From the NCBI GenBank assembly GCA_023053575.1, contig JAKZAP010000018.1:5084001-5148000 (forward strand): 64,000 nucleotides of DNA, in the 5' to 3' direction. This document shows positions 41,745 through 52,535 of this stretch, one piece after another. The DNA is from Branchinecta lynchi (Eukaryota > Arthropoda > Branchiopoda > Anostraca > Branchinectidae). The translations under genes were made by a program, and so were the position numbers. The notes under the pieces are model-generated. The model was not told the DNA's origin. It was given only the letters and a program-made list of their open reading frames with translations, and did not search any database. Position 1 is the stretch's first letter; every line of letters starts with the position of its first letter.

Positions 41745-42998
41745 GTGAAGCCTGGCTTTAACACCCCTCCGCTCTCCAACATCGTCGGCCAATCGATACA
41801 AAATCTTACAAACAGCCAATTTTTCTGAAAAAGAGCCGATTTTTTATGGCACTTGCCCTTCGACCAAGTGCCATATAGCGATCGCAATTTCTGTCCGTCC
41901 GTCGGTCTGTCCAGGTTTTGCTAGTTCGGGCACTTCCACATAAGCTAGGACGATAAAACTTGGCAGGCGTATCAGGGACCCCAAATGATTAAGTTGGAAA
42001 TAGTCACTTCCCCGATCCGAGCACCGTGGGGGGAGTGGAGGGAGGGGGAATCCGGAATCTTGAGGTATTTTTAACTTTTGAACGGGTGATCGGATCTCGA
42101 TGAAACTTGATATTTGGAACGACCTCATGCCTCAGACGACCCACTTAAAATCCGGACCGGATCCGGTGACTTTTGGGGGGAGCTGGAGGGGGCAACCGGA
42201 AATCTTGGGAAACGCTATGAGTGGAGGGATCGAGATGAAACTTGGTGGGAAGACACCTAGCAAACATTAGATACATCATTGACATAACCGAGCCGATTCG
42301 GGCACTGTGGGGGGAGGGGGAATCCGGAATCTTGAGGTATTTATAACTTCTGAACGGGTGATCGGATCTCGATGGAACTTGATATTTGGAAAGACCTCAT
42401 GCCTCAGACGACCCACTTAAAATCCGGACGGGATCCGGTGACTTTTGGGGGGAGCTGGAGGGGGGCAACCGGAAATCTTTGGAACCGCTATGAGTGGAGG
42501 GATCGAGATGAAACTTGGTGGGAAGAGACCTAGCAAACACTAGATACATCATTGACATAACCGAGCCGATTCGGGTACTGTGGGGGGAGTGGAGGGAGGG
42601 GGAATCCGGAATCTTGAGGTATTTATAACTTTTGAACGGGTGATCGGATCTCGATGGAACTTGATATTTGGAAGGACCTCGTACCTCAGACGACCCACTT
42701 AAAATCTGGACCGGATCCGGTGACTTTTAGGGGGAGCTGCAGGGGGCAACCGGAAATCTTGGGAAACGCTATATGTGGAGGGATCGAGATGAAACTTGGT
42801 GGGAAGACACCTAGCAAACACTAGATATATCATTGACATAACCGAGCCGTGCCTACTCGTAACAAGTGCCATATGAGCTCGTAGCTCTTGTTCTTACAAA
42901 TAGTCGATTTAAAATAGTTATAAACAGGTAAAAATTACCAGCCAGTCAGTAAATACCTTGCCCTTCCCCCACCAAAAATATTTCGCTAGTAACGCCTG
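41745..42998 (-). mobile_element. G-family element G4 interrupted by a family A element
   Basis: The right end (read minus) CAGGCGTTACTAGCGAAATA with a downstream G-rich block is at about 42940-42998. The matching other end, CACCCCTCCG...CAACATCGTCGGCCAATCG, is at about 41760-41810. The 1.05 kb between belongs to A-b. TSD not clear (AGCCTGGC and AGCTTGCC, 6 of 8). Confidence 0.5.
41845..42893 (-). mobile_element. Family A element (A-b), complete ends, inverted
   Basis: Minus orientation: 5' end AACAAGAGCTACGAGCTCAT at 42893, 3' stem-loop TATGGCACTTG-(9 nt)-CAAGTGCCATA at 41845-41875 (drawn as read on the plus strand). Three body units with period about 283 (AATCCGGAATCTTGAGGTAT near 42049, 42319 and 42602) and one GACAGACCGACGGACGGACA tract beside the hairpin. 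Confidence 0.7.
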
Positions 42999-42999
42999 A

Positions 43000-44058
43000 G
43001 CTTGCCTAGCGTCCGAACCACAAAAGATAAAGGGGGGTCGGATGTCAACGAGAATCGAAGAGAATAACTCTAAGAGACCATTATCGAAGCTCGTGATTCC
43101 GGAGAGAAAATAGTTCACAAAAACCACCGTTTTCATTAAAATTCTTTCGCGAGTCTTCAAGAATGACCTCAAGTGCGACGCCACAAAAAGCGCTTGAATA
43201 ATGAGATGATTTCAAAATAGCCGAAAGAACTGAAAACAAGGGAGGCGTTGCTTGGAAAATATTTTCTGGACTCGATCAATTCTCTAAGACTAGGGCTACC
43301 TATCTGAAATGCCAACCAACTATTTTAAGAATTAGAAAGGAAAAATGACATGAGCGATTGGGGTCAACAAGAACTCGTTTGCCTGATTGGTACATTCCTT
43401 TATTATTTCTTGGTTTCTTTTCTCCCGGCTTTTAAATGCTGTAAACCTCCTGAACTCGAGCATCGCATTAGAACACGTTCTCTCAAAGTTCGGAAGCAAA
43501 CATTTAATCGGATCTCCTCAGGTTGAAGGAGGTCAATGATATGATGACAAATGGCAAACGAACCATTACGAGTTGATAGGAATAATACTGTTAACACTAC
43601 TGTGCCTTTTATTTCTGTGTCATTCCAGCACCAGAGAAAACTATTTAGAACTAAGAGAAACTGAATCGACCCTTTATGTCAACGTGCTAGTTAATCCCAC
43701 CCACTCATTAACTACTTTTGCGCCAGGCTTTATGCACCAGATTACTGGACACGCCTTTTCTTCATGGAAACCTGGCAAGGTGTTGGGAAGAAATGATGGA
43801 AAAACTTCAAAACAATGACTGAAAGAAATGGATCCTTCCAAATATAGTTGTAGCTTTTCAGCTATTTATCCATACATCAGCTAAATGTTTTTCTTCTTGT
43901 CTGATATTCTTTGAGGCTTTTCAAAGGGGAAATTGCCCCCAAGCAGGCCCAGACAAAACAAATTTATTTTTATATTTAACGCACTTGGCTTTGCGAAATG
44001 GACATGCAGATTTTGAAAGGAAATAGGCACGTCCCAACTATATTTTTTTTACTCACTG
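43000..44058. other. Unassigned sequence
   Basis: No repeat-family member, terminal repeats or domain-bearing frame recognised. The frame 43573-43818 (+) is 81 codons with a hydrophobic N-terminus (LLTLLCLLFLCHS) that could pass for a signal peptide, but nothing downstream supports a gene. Confidence 0.25.
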
Positions 44059-44060
44059 TA

Positions 44061-44221
44061 CACTGTAAAAAGTTTCTCCGAGAAAGGATTAAAGTTAACT
44101 GCAGTATTTACTACTGGGATTAATCTTGGGACAAGATTAATTCAAATTAGAAGTAATCTTATCTTAGTAGAGACAATATTAATCCCAGTAGCAAATACTG
44201 CAAGATTTTTTTTTTACAGTG
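44061..44221. mobile_element. Family D palindromic MITE, copy D1, TA TSD
   Basis: 161 bp, ends CACTGTAAAAAG and the T-rich complement ending TTTTTACAGTG, flanked by TA on both sides as in Tc1/mariner insertions. The internal inverted repeat GCAGTATTTACTACTGGGAT pairs with ATCCCAGTAGCAAATACTGC, so the whole unit folds. Confidence 0.75.
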
Positions 44222-44307
44222 TAGTTACCAGTTCGGCTCTTGGCTGGGCCACTTCTGAGGTTGAGGCCCCTAGGAGCCACTGCCCCCAAAGACACTGTTC
44301 TTGGGGG

Positions 44308-47300
44308 CAGGGGCGTCACTACCCATTTACCTTTGGGGGGACGCCGTCCAGTTTGTGCCGACGGACTCGCACAGTTGCCGACAAAACACGCCTGCACAGA
44401 GTAGAACCGGCGTAAAACTAACTATAATGCATCAGCTGATATTATTATTTTGGGCTAAAGTAAATTTGTATATGTCAATGCACATATTCAGCTTTTAATT
44501 TCAGTTTTCGATAAAAAGCTAAGCTTCGACTGTACCCAGAATAAGTTAAACTATGCACCGCAGGCTAAGATTTTTAGCTTTTAATGTGTTTCAAACCCTC
44601 AAGAATTTCGATCCTAAATCGTCGACTAAATGAAACACCATTCTTCCAAACAGAGAACACTACGGAATGCGCCGCAGGCAAAACTTTTTGTAAAACTAAC
44701 TGTAATGCGTCAGTCGAGAATAGTCCTTTAAAATTCGTGTATTTAAATTCACAATTTCGGCAGTAAAAAACGAATCTTCCAGCGACTATACCCAGAACAA
44801 GTTAATTAAGCGCCACAGGCGAAATTTTTTTAATCTGCATTTTATTCCGGAAAAATTTCAGTTCTAGCTTTTGACGTGTTTCATACTCCCAAGAATTTCA
44901 AGACTAAAACGCCAAGGAAATGAAATACCGTTCTTCCAAATAGAGAATACTACGAAACGCGCCGCATGCGAAATTTTGTGGAAACGCTGATGGGCAGAGC
45001 GCCTTTTTGCGATCCCAAATAAAAGTAAGGCTGACCCCTGAAATCACCGATCTTTCCGCCAAAAAAGTAGTGTCCATCCCCAGTAAAGTAAGTACAAGTA
45101 TATCTGTTCTTCAATTTTCGGTCTTCGTACGACAAAACTTAACAGTCATTTGATTTCTTGTCTCTAGACAAATCTCCATTTGCCGACGGGACATCGAACT
45201 CTCGCGATTGACCCGACAAAAGTTTTCGGAATTCGATTTATTATAATATAATAAGATCCGGATTTGCCGACGAGACTTTAAGCCAATGTCTGCAGACCTC
45301 GGTTTCTTACGTACAAAAGTAACCCGATGTATCGACAAGAATATCAACGGCCGACAAAAGCATTCAGAATTCGATTTCTTCTGTGTTTTGCCGGACAAAA
45401 CAGTAAAGAACTTTATTTATTACCTATAAACAGAAGCCAATGTGCCGACGAAACTTAAACTTTCGGGATGCGCCCGATAAACGTTTACAGAATTTGATTT
45501 CTTAAGTTTAAAAAGAACCCGATGTGCCGACAAGGATACCGACGACCAACGAAACCAAACAGTATTTAATTTCTGCTGCGTGTTTTGCCCGACAGGACTA
45601 TACAGAGCTTTATTTCATACGTGTAAAACTAACCCGATGTGCCAACGAGACGGGTGCGCCCGAAGATTTTTGCAGAATTTGATTTCTATATATAACAAGA
45701 GCTACGAGCTCATATGGCACTTGTACGAGTAGGCTGTACAAGAACGACACCTCACTATTCTTTGCATTTGCCATATTTCATTATTTTCCGTGTTCGTAAT
45801 GCTCCGAAAGAGTTTTCGCGTCTCATGCTACAGATGCGTAAAACCGGTTATCTGGATCTGGATATTTAGTTTCACTCATTTGTGAGCACTTCCGGCATCG
45901 TCTCGATTGTCTGTAGCAAATGCACATGACTGTTCAAACTTTAATCCAAATAAATCCATTTGTTTGATCCCTAGACGTGCTACACGATTTCCGGTACTCA
46001 CTCTATCTCCACCTACCGTGGCCGAGTCTGGTTCGGAATAAAAAAAAATCGACCACCTAAAGCATCTTCTTTTATACCATCTATCAAGTTTCACTCGAAT
46101 CTGAGCATTTTTGGAAAGTTCCGGTACCCCCCCCCCCCCCGTCCCACCAACGTTGTCGGAGCCGGTTCGGGCCCAATCTCTTAATTCCCTGTTCCTGTCC
46201 ATCAAGTTTTACTGACATTGGAGCATAGCCTATCTGCAAGTTTCCAGTACCCCCCCCCCCCCTACGTTTGCCGAATTCGGCCCGGACACCAAATAACAAA
46301 TCTAGGCCGCATAAACTCGGCACTGTCGAATTTGCATCTCATTCGGTCCATCCGTTTGGTTTTTGTGCATGTCAAAAGTCCCCCCACCCCCAATTCCCCT
46401 AATCGTGGTCGCATATGGTTCGAACGCATGTTTTACCTGTCGAGGCCATCGATTCGTATCACCCATGAAGTTTCACTCGAATCAGACCACTCGTTTGCTA
46501 TTTATAGAAATCAATTTCCGTATTTCTCTTCTCTTGCTCCCCAAAAAATGCTCGGATCTAGGAACGGAAGTTTCCTGGGGTAGGTTTTGTCAGGTTCTTA
46601 AGTCAAGATAATTCGGGTCGCTAATATGCCTGCAAAGTTTCGTTGTCGTTTTACATCTGGAACTATTCTAACTCACGACTACCGGAATTCCAGGAAACCC
46701 CCTCCAACTCCCCCACAGAGCCCCGAAACCATCTGGCTCCGTCAATTTCATCTAGGCCTAATGCTTGTTCCATCCATTAAGTTTCGTCCCAATCCCTCTG
46801 CTTTTAGAGTTTCTTGAGTTTTCCACCCCCCCCCCATCCCCACAGGTATCGGGCCAAACCCGGACGTGACACTGAACGTCCGAGGTGATAGCTCACCAGA
46901 CAAGTTTCATTCAAATCCGATCACCCGTTCAAAAGTTATGCACGCCACTAGATTCCGGACTCCCCATCCACCCACTCCCCCCACGATCGTCGGGTCAGGG
47001 AAACGGCTGTTCTCAAGTCAATCTGTTTGGATCCTTGACATACCTGCAAAGTTTCATCGACCTAGGACATCAGGAAGTATACCGAACTCGCGGGATCGCT
47101 AGAAATCCGGACCCCCACCCCAACTCCCCCACAGTGCCCTGATCCGGTCCGGTTATGTCAATGACGTGTCTAGGACTTGTGCTTGTTTTTCCCACCAAGT
47201 TTCATCCCGATCCCTCCACTCTAAGCGTTTCTCAAAATTTCCGGTTCCCTCCTCCAACTCCCCCCAGTGTCATCGGATCCTGCCCGGATTTAAAGTGAGA

Positions 47301-48329
47301 TGTCTGAGACACGAGGTCATCCTAAATATCAACTTTCATCAAGATCCGATCACCCGTTCGCAAGCTAAAAATACCTCAAATTCTGGCTTCACCCTCCCTC
47401 CGCTCCCCCCCCCCCCCCCCCCCCCGATGGTCGAATCGGGGAATTGAAGATTTTCTATTTAATCTGGTCGGGTCCCAGACATGCCTGTCAATTTCCATCA
47501 TCCCAGCACATCAGAAAGCACGGAACTCGCGGGATCACTACAAATTCGGACTTCTCCCCCCCCCCCCAACTCCCCCAAAGTAAGCGGATCCGTTCCGGTT
47601 ATACCAGTCACGTATCTAGGACTTTTGCTTGTACTTTCCACCAAGTTTCATCCGGATCCCTCCACTCTAAGTGTTTTCCAAGATATCCGGTTTCCCCCTC
47701 CAACTCCCCCCAATGTCACCGGATCCGGTCTGGATTTAAAATGGAGGGTCTGAGACACGAAGTCCTTCCACATATCAAGTTTCATTAAGATCCGATCACC
47801 CGTTCGTAAGCTAAAAAATATCTCATTTTTCCTATTTTTGCCGGATTCCCCCTCCCTCCACTCCCCTCCAGATGGTCGGATCGGGGAAGCGACAATTTCT
47901 AATTTAATCTGGCCCAGTTCCTGACATGCCTGCCAAGTTTCATCGTCCTAGCTTATCTGGAAGTGCCCGAACTAGCAAAACCGGGACCGACAGACCGACT
48001 GACGGACAGAAATTACAATCGCTATATGGCACTTGAGTAAGCTCAAGTGCCATAAAAACCGATGTGGCAACGAGTCGACCGACGACCGACAAAATCATTC
48101 AAAATTTAATCTCTTTTGTACGAAAAGAACCCGATGTGCCAACGAGAAAAGCATTCAGAATTCAATTTCTTCTGCGTTTTGCACGAGAAATCTTTGCAGA
48201 ATCTGATTTCTTGCGTGTAAAAAGAAATTTATTTAAAAATTTTAAAAATTTATTTTCTTCTGTGTTTGAGGGCGCTGCTCAAGACCTTTCGGGGGGGAGT
48301 CTCCCCCTCCCCCCATAGTGACGCCCCTG
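44308..48329 (+). mobile_element. Large G-family element G5 (4.0 kb), 8-bp TSD, with nested family A
   Basis: Left end CAGGGGCGTCACTACCC, right end ATAGTGACGCCCCTG, flanked by CTTGGGGG (44300-44307) and TTTGGGGG (48330-48337), one mismatch. The interior left of A-c holds about four spaced copies of GCGCCGCAGGCGAAA-type sequence, then a tandem array around GATGTGCCGACGAGAC and TTTTGCCCGACA (about 45130-45690), which resumes at 48062-48250. No transposase-like frame. A-c occupies 45692-48054. Confidence 0.7.
45692..48054 (+). mobile_element. Family A element (A-c), longest copy, nested in G5
   Basis: 5' end AACAAGAGCTACGAGCTCAT, 3' stem-loop TATGGCACTTGAG-TAAG-CTCAAGTGCCATA (13-bp perfect stem) at 48025-48054. 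At least five diverged body units with CAAGTTTCATC, CGTTCAAAAGTTAT or close variants, and C tracts (21 C at 47405-47425). Pro/Ser-rich frames of 80-120 codons over 46218-47788 are artefacts of the C-rich units. Confidence 0.7.
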
Positions 48330-48354
48330 TTTGGGGGCAACAAGTACTGGAGGA

Positions 48355-48480
48355 CAATTATCATTTATTCAAACAATGTTTGCAACGGATACGTCAGCTA
48401 TGATTTTATAGCTGACGTATCCATTGCAAACATTGTTTGAATAAATGTTTCAAAGTCAGCTTGGGCTCAAAGAATATTTA
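48355..48480. mobile_element. Palindromic J end without ribozyme core
   Basis: TTATTCAAACAATGTTTGCA and its complement TGCAAACATTGTTTGAATAA, joined through GGATACGTCAGCTAT-GATTTT-ATAGCTGACGTATCC: a nearly perfect 85-bp palindrome of J ends fused at the stem I/NUH position. Followed by TTTCAAAGTCAGCTTGGGC, also seen after the plus-strand J copy at about 41219 and near 60222. Confidence 0.6.
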
Positions 48481-48527
48481 TCTACGAAGTACGGATAATT
48501 ATCATCTAAATAAAGAGATATGTCGCT

Positions 48528-48760
48528 ACGGATAGATAGATAGATAGATAGATAGATTTATTTGCGCTAAAAAGCCACAAGGGCCATGGCAAATACAAAA
48601 TAATAACAACAAAACAACAACAATAACAAACCTACAAAAAACCTTCCCGATATGACAGAGCGATCCGAAGGAATCTTCCAAATCTCTTTAAATCCCCAAA
48701 ATGTTTACTTTTTAATTTTCTAACAAGTTCCTCCCTCGAGAATTAATCATATGATCATAT
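48528..48760 (-). mobile_element. Non-LTR 3' end with (GATA)n tail, same family as 8985-9452
   Basis: Read on the minus strand: TTTGCCATGGCCCTTGTGGC, TTTTTAGCGCAAATAAAT, then (CTAT)n. The plus-strand GATAGATAGATAGATAGAT run is at about 48531-48556. Only the UTR is present. Confidence 0.6.
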
Positions 48761-48764
48761 GATT

Positions 48765-51700
48765 AATCATATGATCAAAAGGTATTGTTCAGCGTTGTAA
48801 AAACAACAACAAAATAATATAGGAAGAAGGGACTAAATTGTGTTGCGAGAGCAACACTTTGGTTTTGTCCTTTTTTTTTTTTTTTTTTTTTTTTTTTCCT
48901 ATGACTCCGATTTCATTTTATTCCTGGTAACTGGGAAGGGTCTAAACTGTGCGGTTTTTACGGAAAGTGTGGACCTTAGGCCGGATTGATGAATATGACA
49001 TTAGATTTTGGAAAGCTCCGTAGAACTCTTGCCTGGGGCCAATAAGGATGGTTTTTGCTTGTCCTCGAGCCAGAGCCTACGGTTTGCGAAGTGAAGTGGA
49101 GTTGTATAGCCTATGTCAGAGAGGACTATCTAAAGTTGTGTAGCGAACCTTTCGTTTCATCAAAACATGTTTCTGCTTTCGAGTGGAAAACTCCGTTCTA
49201 GAACGCAAGCAGGCAGGCACCAGTTTCAAATTGAAGATGGACTAAAATCTATAAGTGTTAAATATATGCGGCAGTTACCCGGCCCCACAGCCAACCTATC
49301 TTCTTTGAGTGATAAATAGAAAAATCTACAGAGACAAAAAAGTGGGTTTTTCCCACGGGTCCGAAAGTCCTGCCATCTATTGTTTCTGTCGATGTCTGCG
49401 ACGATTTCAGCTGAGTTTATAAATTTTTTTTTTTGCACTTGGGTTCGCGGTAGAGTAACGGTATCAGATGTGCCTCTTAAACTTTAAAAGTTCTCTCATT
49501 GCTAAAGAATATAGAGCTTATCCTTTGCTCCTTTCTAAGTCATGACGTTAGAAAGTTTGCCTACAAAAGTCAACTTTTGAACTAAGACAGGTAGAATTTT
49601 TTTTCGACGGCAATCGATAGCCATTGATGAGCTGATCAAAGTATATGTCATCCATTTTTTGGTACAAAAATTCCTTCATGAGCTACACCAGTTTGAAAAT
49701 TTCAAAGGGGTTGACAACTTCAGTAGTAAGGTACACTGAAACCAAAAATAGGCGATACCAGTTATGAGACATGTAGGGGACTTTAAAGCAAAAGTCGACT
49801 GTTAGCTCATAATCATCTTCGGTAATGAGGGGCTTGCTGCTTTTGCTAGTTGGTGTACCTGTTATTTGTTTTCGGTGTATTCGATGGTAAGAACAATTTG
49901 GTTCCCAATGGTAAGATATGCAAGGGACTTGTAAGTAATAATCGGCTGTTATGCTACAATCATCTTCTGCGATGATCGGTTTGCAACTTTTGCTAGCTGG
50001 TGTACCCATTATTTGTTTTCGGTTAACTTAATGTCTATCACAGGAGAGGGACTTGTAAGTAGGAATCGGTTCACGAGCCTACATATCTTCTTTGAGTGAT
50101 AAATATAAAAATCTACAGAAACAAAAAAGTGGCTTTTCCCCACGGGTCCGAAAGTGCTGCCGTCAATTGTTCCTATCCATTTCTGTGCGCGATTTCAGCT
50201 GAGTTTATCGTTCGTTTTTTGCACTTGAGTTTGCGATAGAGAAATGGTATCACATATGCCTCTTAAACTTTAAAAGTTCTCTAATTGCTAAAGAAATTAG
50301 AGCTTATCCTTTGCTCCTTTCTAAGCGGTGACGTTAGAAAGTTGGCCTGCGGCAAAAAAGTCAACTTTTGAACTAAGACAGGTAGAATTTTTTTTCGACG
50401 GCAATCGATAGCCGTTGATGAGCTGATCAAAGTATATGTCATCCATATTTTAGTACAAAAAATCCTTCATGAGATACACCAGTTCGTAAATTTCAAGGGG
50501 TTGTCAACTTCAGTAGTAAGATGCACACTGAAACCAAAAATAGGCGATACCAGTTGTGAGACATGTAGGGGACTTGTAAGCAACAGTCGACTGTTAGCTC
50601 ATAATCATGTTCGGCGATGAGGGGTTTGCAGCTTTTGCTACTTGGTGTACCTGTTATTTGTTTCCGGTGTATTCGATGGTCCAATGGCAAGATATGCAAG
50701 GGACTTGTAAGTAATAATCGGCTGTTATGCTACAATCATCTTCAGCAGGTTTGTTTCCTTCCCCGAAGTTGAACAAGAGGACTGACAGCCTGACGAGGAC
50801 CCTTGCCAAGAAGGGCCGAAATATCGCTGATGAAGAATCGTAGCTGATGTATCCGTTGAAAACATTGTTGGAATAAATCATCTTCAGCGATGAGGGGTTT
50901 GCAAGTTTTGCTAGGTGGTGTACTTGCTAGTTGGTGTACCTGGTATTTGTTTCCGGTGTATTCGATGGTAAGAACAGTTTGGTTCCCAATCATAAGACAT
51001 GATAGGGACTTGTAAGTAATAATCGTCTGTTATGGTACACTCATCTTCAGCGCTGAGGGGCTTGCAACTTTTGCTAGCTGGTGTACCCATTATTTTTATC
51101 TGGTGAACTTCGATGTCTATCACGGAAGAGGTACTTGTAACTAAGAATCGGTTCACGAGGGGCTAGAAATTTGTGCAAACTGGTGCATATTGTATGCGAT
51201 TTCCATAAATCTGACGGTAAGAAAGTTTGTATCGATGGTCCATCGCTGTAACCTAGGGGTACAAACGATAATGTAAAACAATGAGGTAGTTCGTAATAAC
51301 TAATAGTGTCATCTGTGGTATTATAATCCTGAAAAGTTACGGATAGCTTTATAATACCAACTAGATTATATTAGATATTGTTCCAAGTTTTCATCCGTCA
51401 CGATGTCTACGATTGAAACGGATAAAGTTAAACTGACTGCAAAGTCAATTTAGTCCCTTTTTCCGACATTCTTTGTTGCTGTTAGGGCAATCGATAGCCC
51501 TTGATGAGCTGATCAAAGTTTATGTCATCCATTTTTTTTTAACAAAAATCCTTCATAAGATAAACCAGTTTGAAAGTTTCAAGGGGTTGACAACTTCAGT
51601 AGTAAGGGACACACTGAAACCAAAAATAGGCGATACCTGTTTGTTGTTAGTGATCCTGAAAAGTTACGGATAGCTTTAGAATACCAACTAGATTATATAA

Positions 51701-51974
51701 GATATTTTTCCAAGTTTTCATTGGTCACGATGTCTACGATTGAAAAGGATAAAGTTCAATTTAGTCCCTTCTTCCGATATTCTTTTGCTGTTGTTTTTTC
51801 AACGCCGAAGACTAGCTTTTGATCTTTTGATTATTCTTTTTAGAACATACAGTTTTAAAAGCTTCAATAAGTTGACAACTTCAGCACTTAACCGACAGCG
51901 AAGGAAAAAAACCAAAGTGTTGCTCTCGCAACACTTTAGTCGGCGAAGCCGGACAAAGGTTGCCGCAACGTAGG
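48765..51974 (-). repeat. Mosaic repeat H2 with 787-bp direct duplication
   Basis: Mostly inverted relative to H1. The right end has GTTGCTCTCGCAAC and GTTGCCGCAAC palindromes. The left end repeats GTTGCGAGAGCAAC (48841-48855), followed by 27 T (48871-48897). A 787-bp block is duplicated in tandem: ATCTTCTTTGAGTGATAAAT at 49298 and 50085. Short H units (TTTTGCTAGCTGGTGTACC) recur about five times. A 130-bp J element is inserted at 50747. Small frames repeating G-T-P-T-S-K-S-C-K-P reflect the units; no gene accepted. 48898-49290 is not seen elsewhere in the window. Confidence 0.5.
50747..50876 (+). mobile_element. J element insertion with 12-bp TSD and hammerhead-like core
   Basis: A 130-bp unit inserted into an H unit. 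ATCATCTTCAGC is duplicated at 50735-50746 and 50877-50888. Core 50785-50848: CAGCCTGACGAGGACCCTTG, CCAAGAAGGGCCGAAATATC, then CGTAGCTGATG. CUGACGA, a 7-bp stem II with a bulged A, GAAA, GUA and a 4-bp stem I (CAGC/GCUG) are all present; stem III is weak. It ends TTGTTGGAATAA. Confidence 0.7.
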
Positions 51975-52189
51975 TTTAGTTATTAACTGGGTTATGGACA
52001 ACCTATTATGGCCCTTAATTTCTTAGCGTCTTAACTTTTATTGTTGTTTTATTATTACTAAATCGTTTCCCTATGTATAAACGCAACTGTCCATAGTGGA
52101 TTTGACAAGAATACAAATATAGGTATTTTTACGACCAATCGTGAGATATATTCTTCAAGAATTAAATACTGACTCATATACAATATCGA

Positions 52190-52535
52190 CTTCTTACTTA
52201 TCACTTATTTTCGGCCCTAACTTTCCGGTCTCCAGATCCGGATTATAAAATCCAAGTCGACATTTAATGGTATTTCCTGGTTAACAAGTTCGTCTAATGT
52301 TCAACCCCCACCCCGTATGAACTTCACAAGGTAATTCTGTTCGTTTCTGATTTTTCGGTTTTCACCGGATACCGGCTGAACTGTGGTGTCCGGGAACCAA
52401 CCGAAGCGCACGGATCGGTTCAGTCTTGTCACACCACTGAACCTATGCATGACCGGATTTCCGATCTTTTCGGATGTTTGCCAAACTACCTATACATTGA
52501 CAGACACATTTACGACGTCATAGGTCGCTGACTTT
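52190..52535 (+). mobile_element. Family L fragment (L8)
   Basis: ACTTTCCGG-TCTCCAGATCCGG, TTTTCGGTTTTCACCGGAT and the L 3' module (CATTTACGACGTCATAGG). Short and diverged. 51975-52189 unassigned. Confidence 0.4.
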
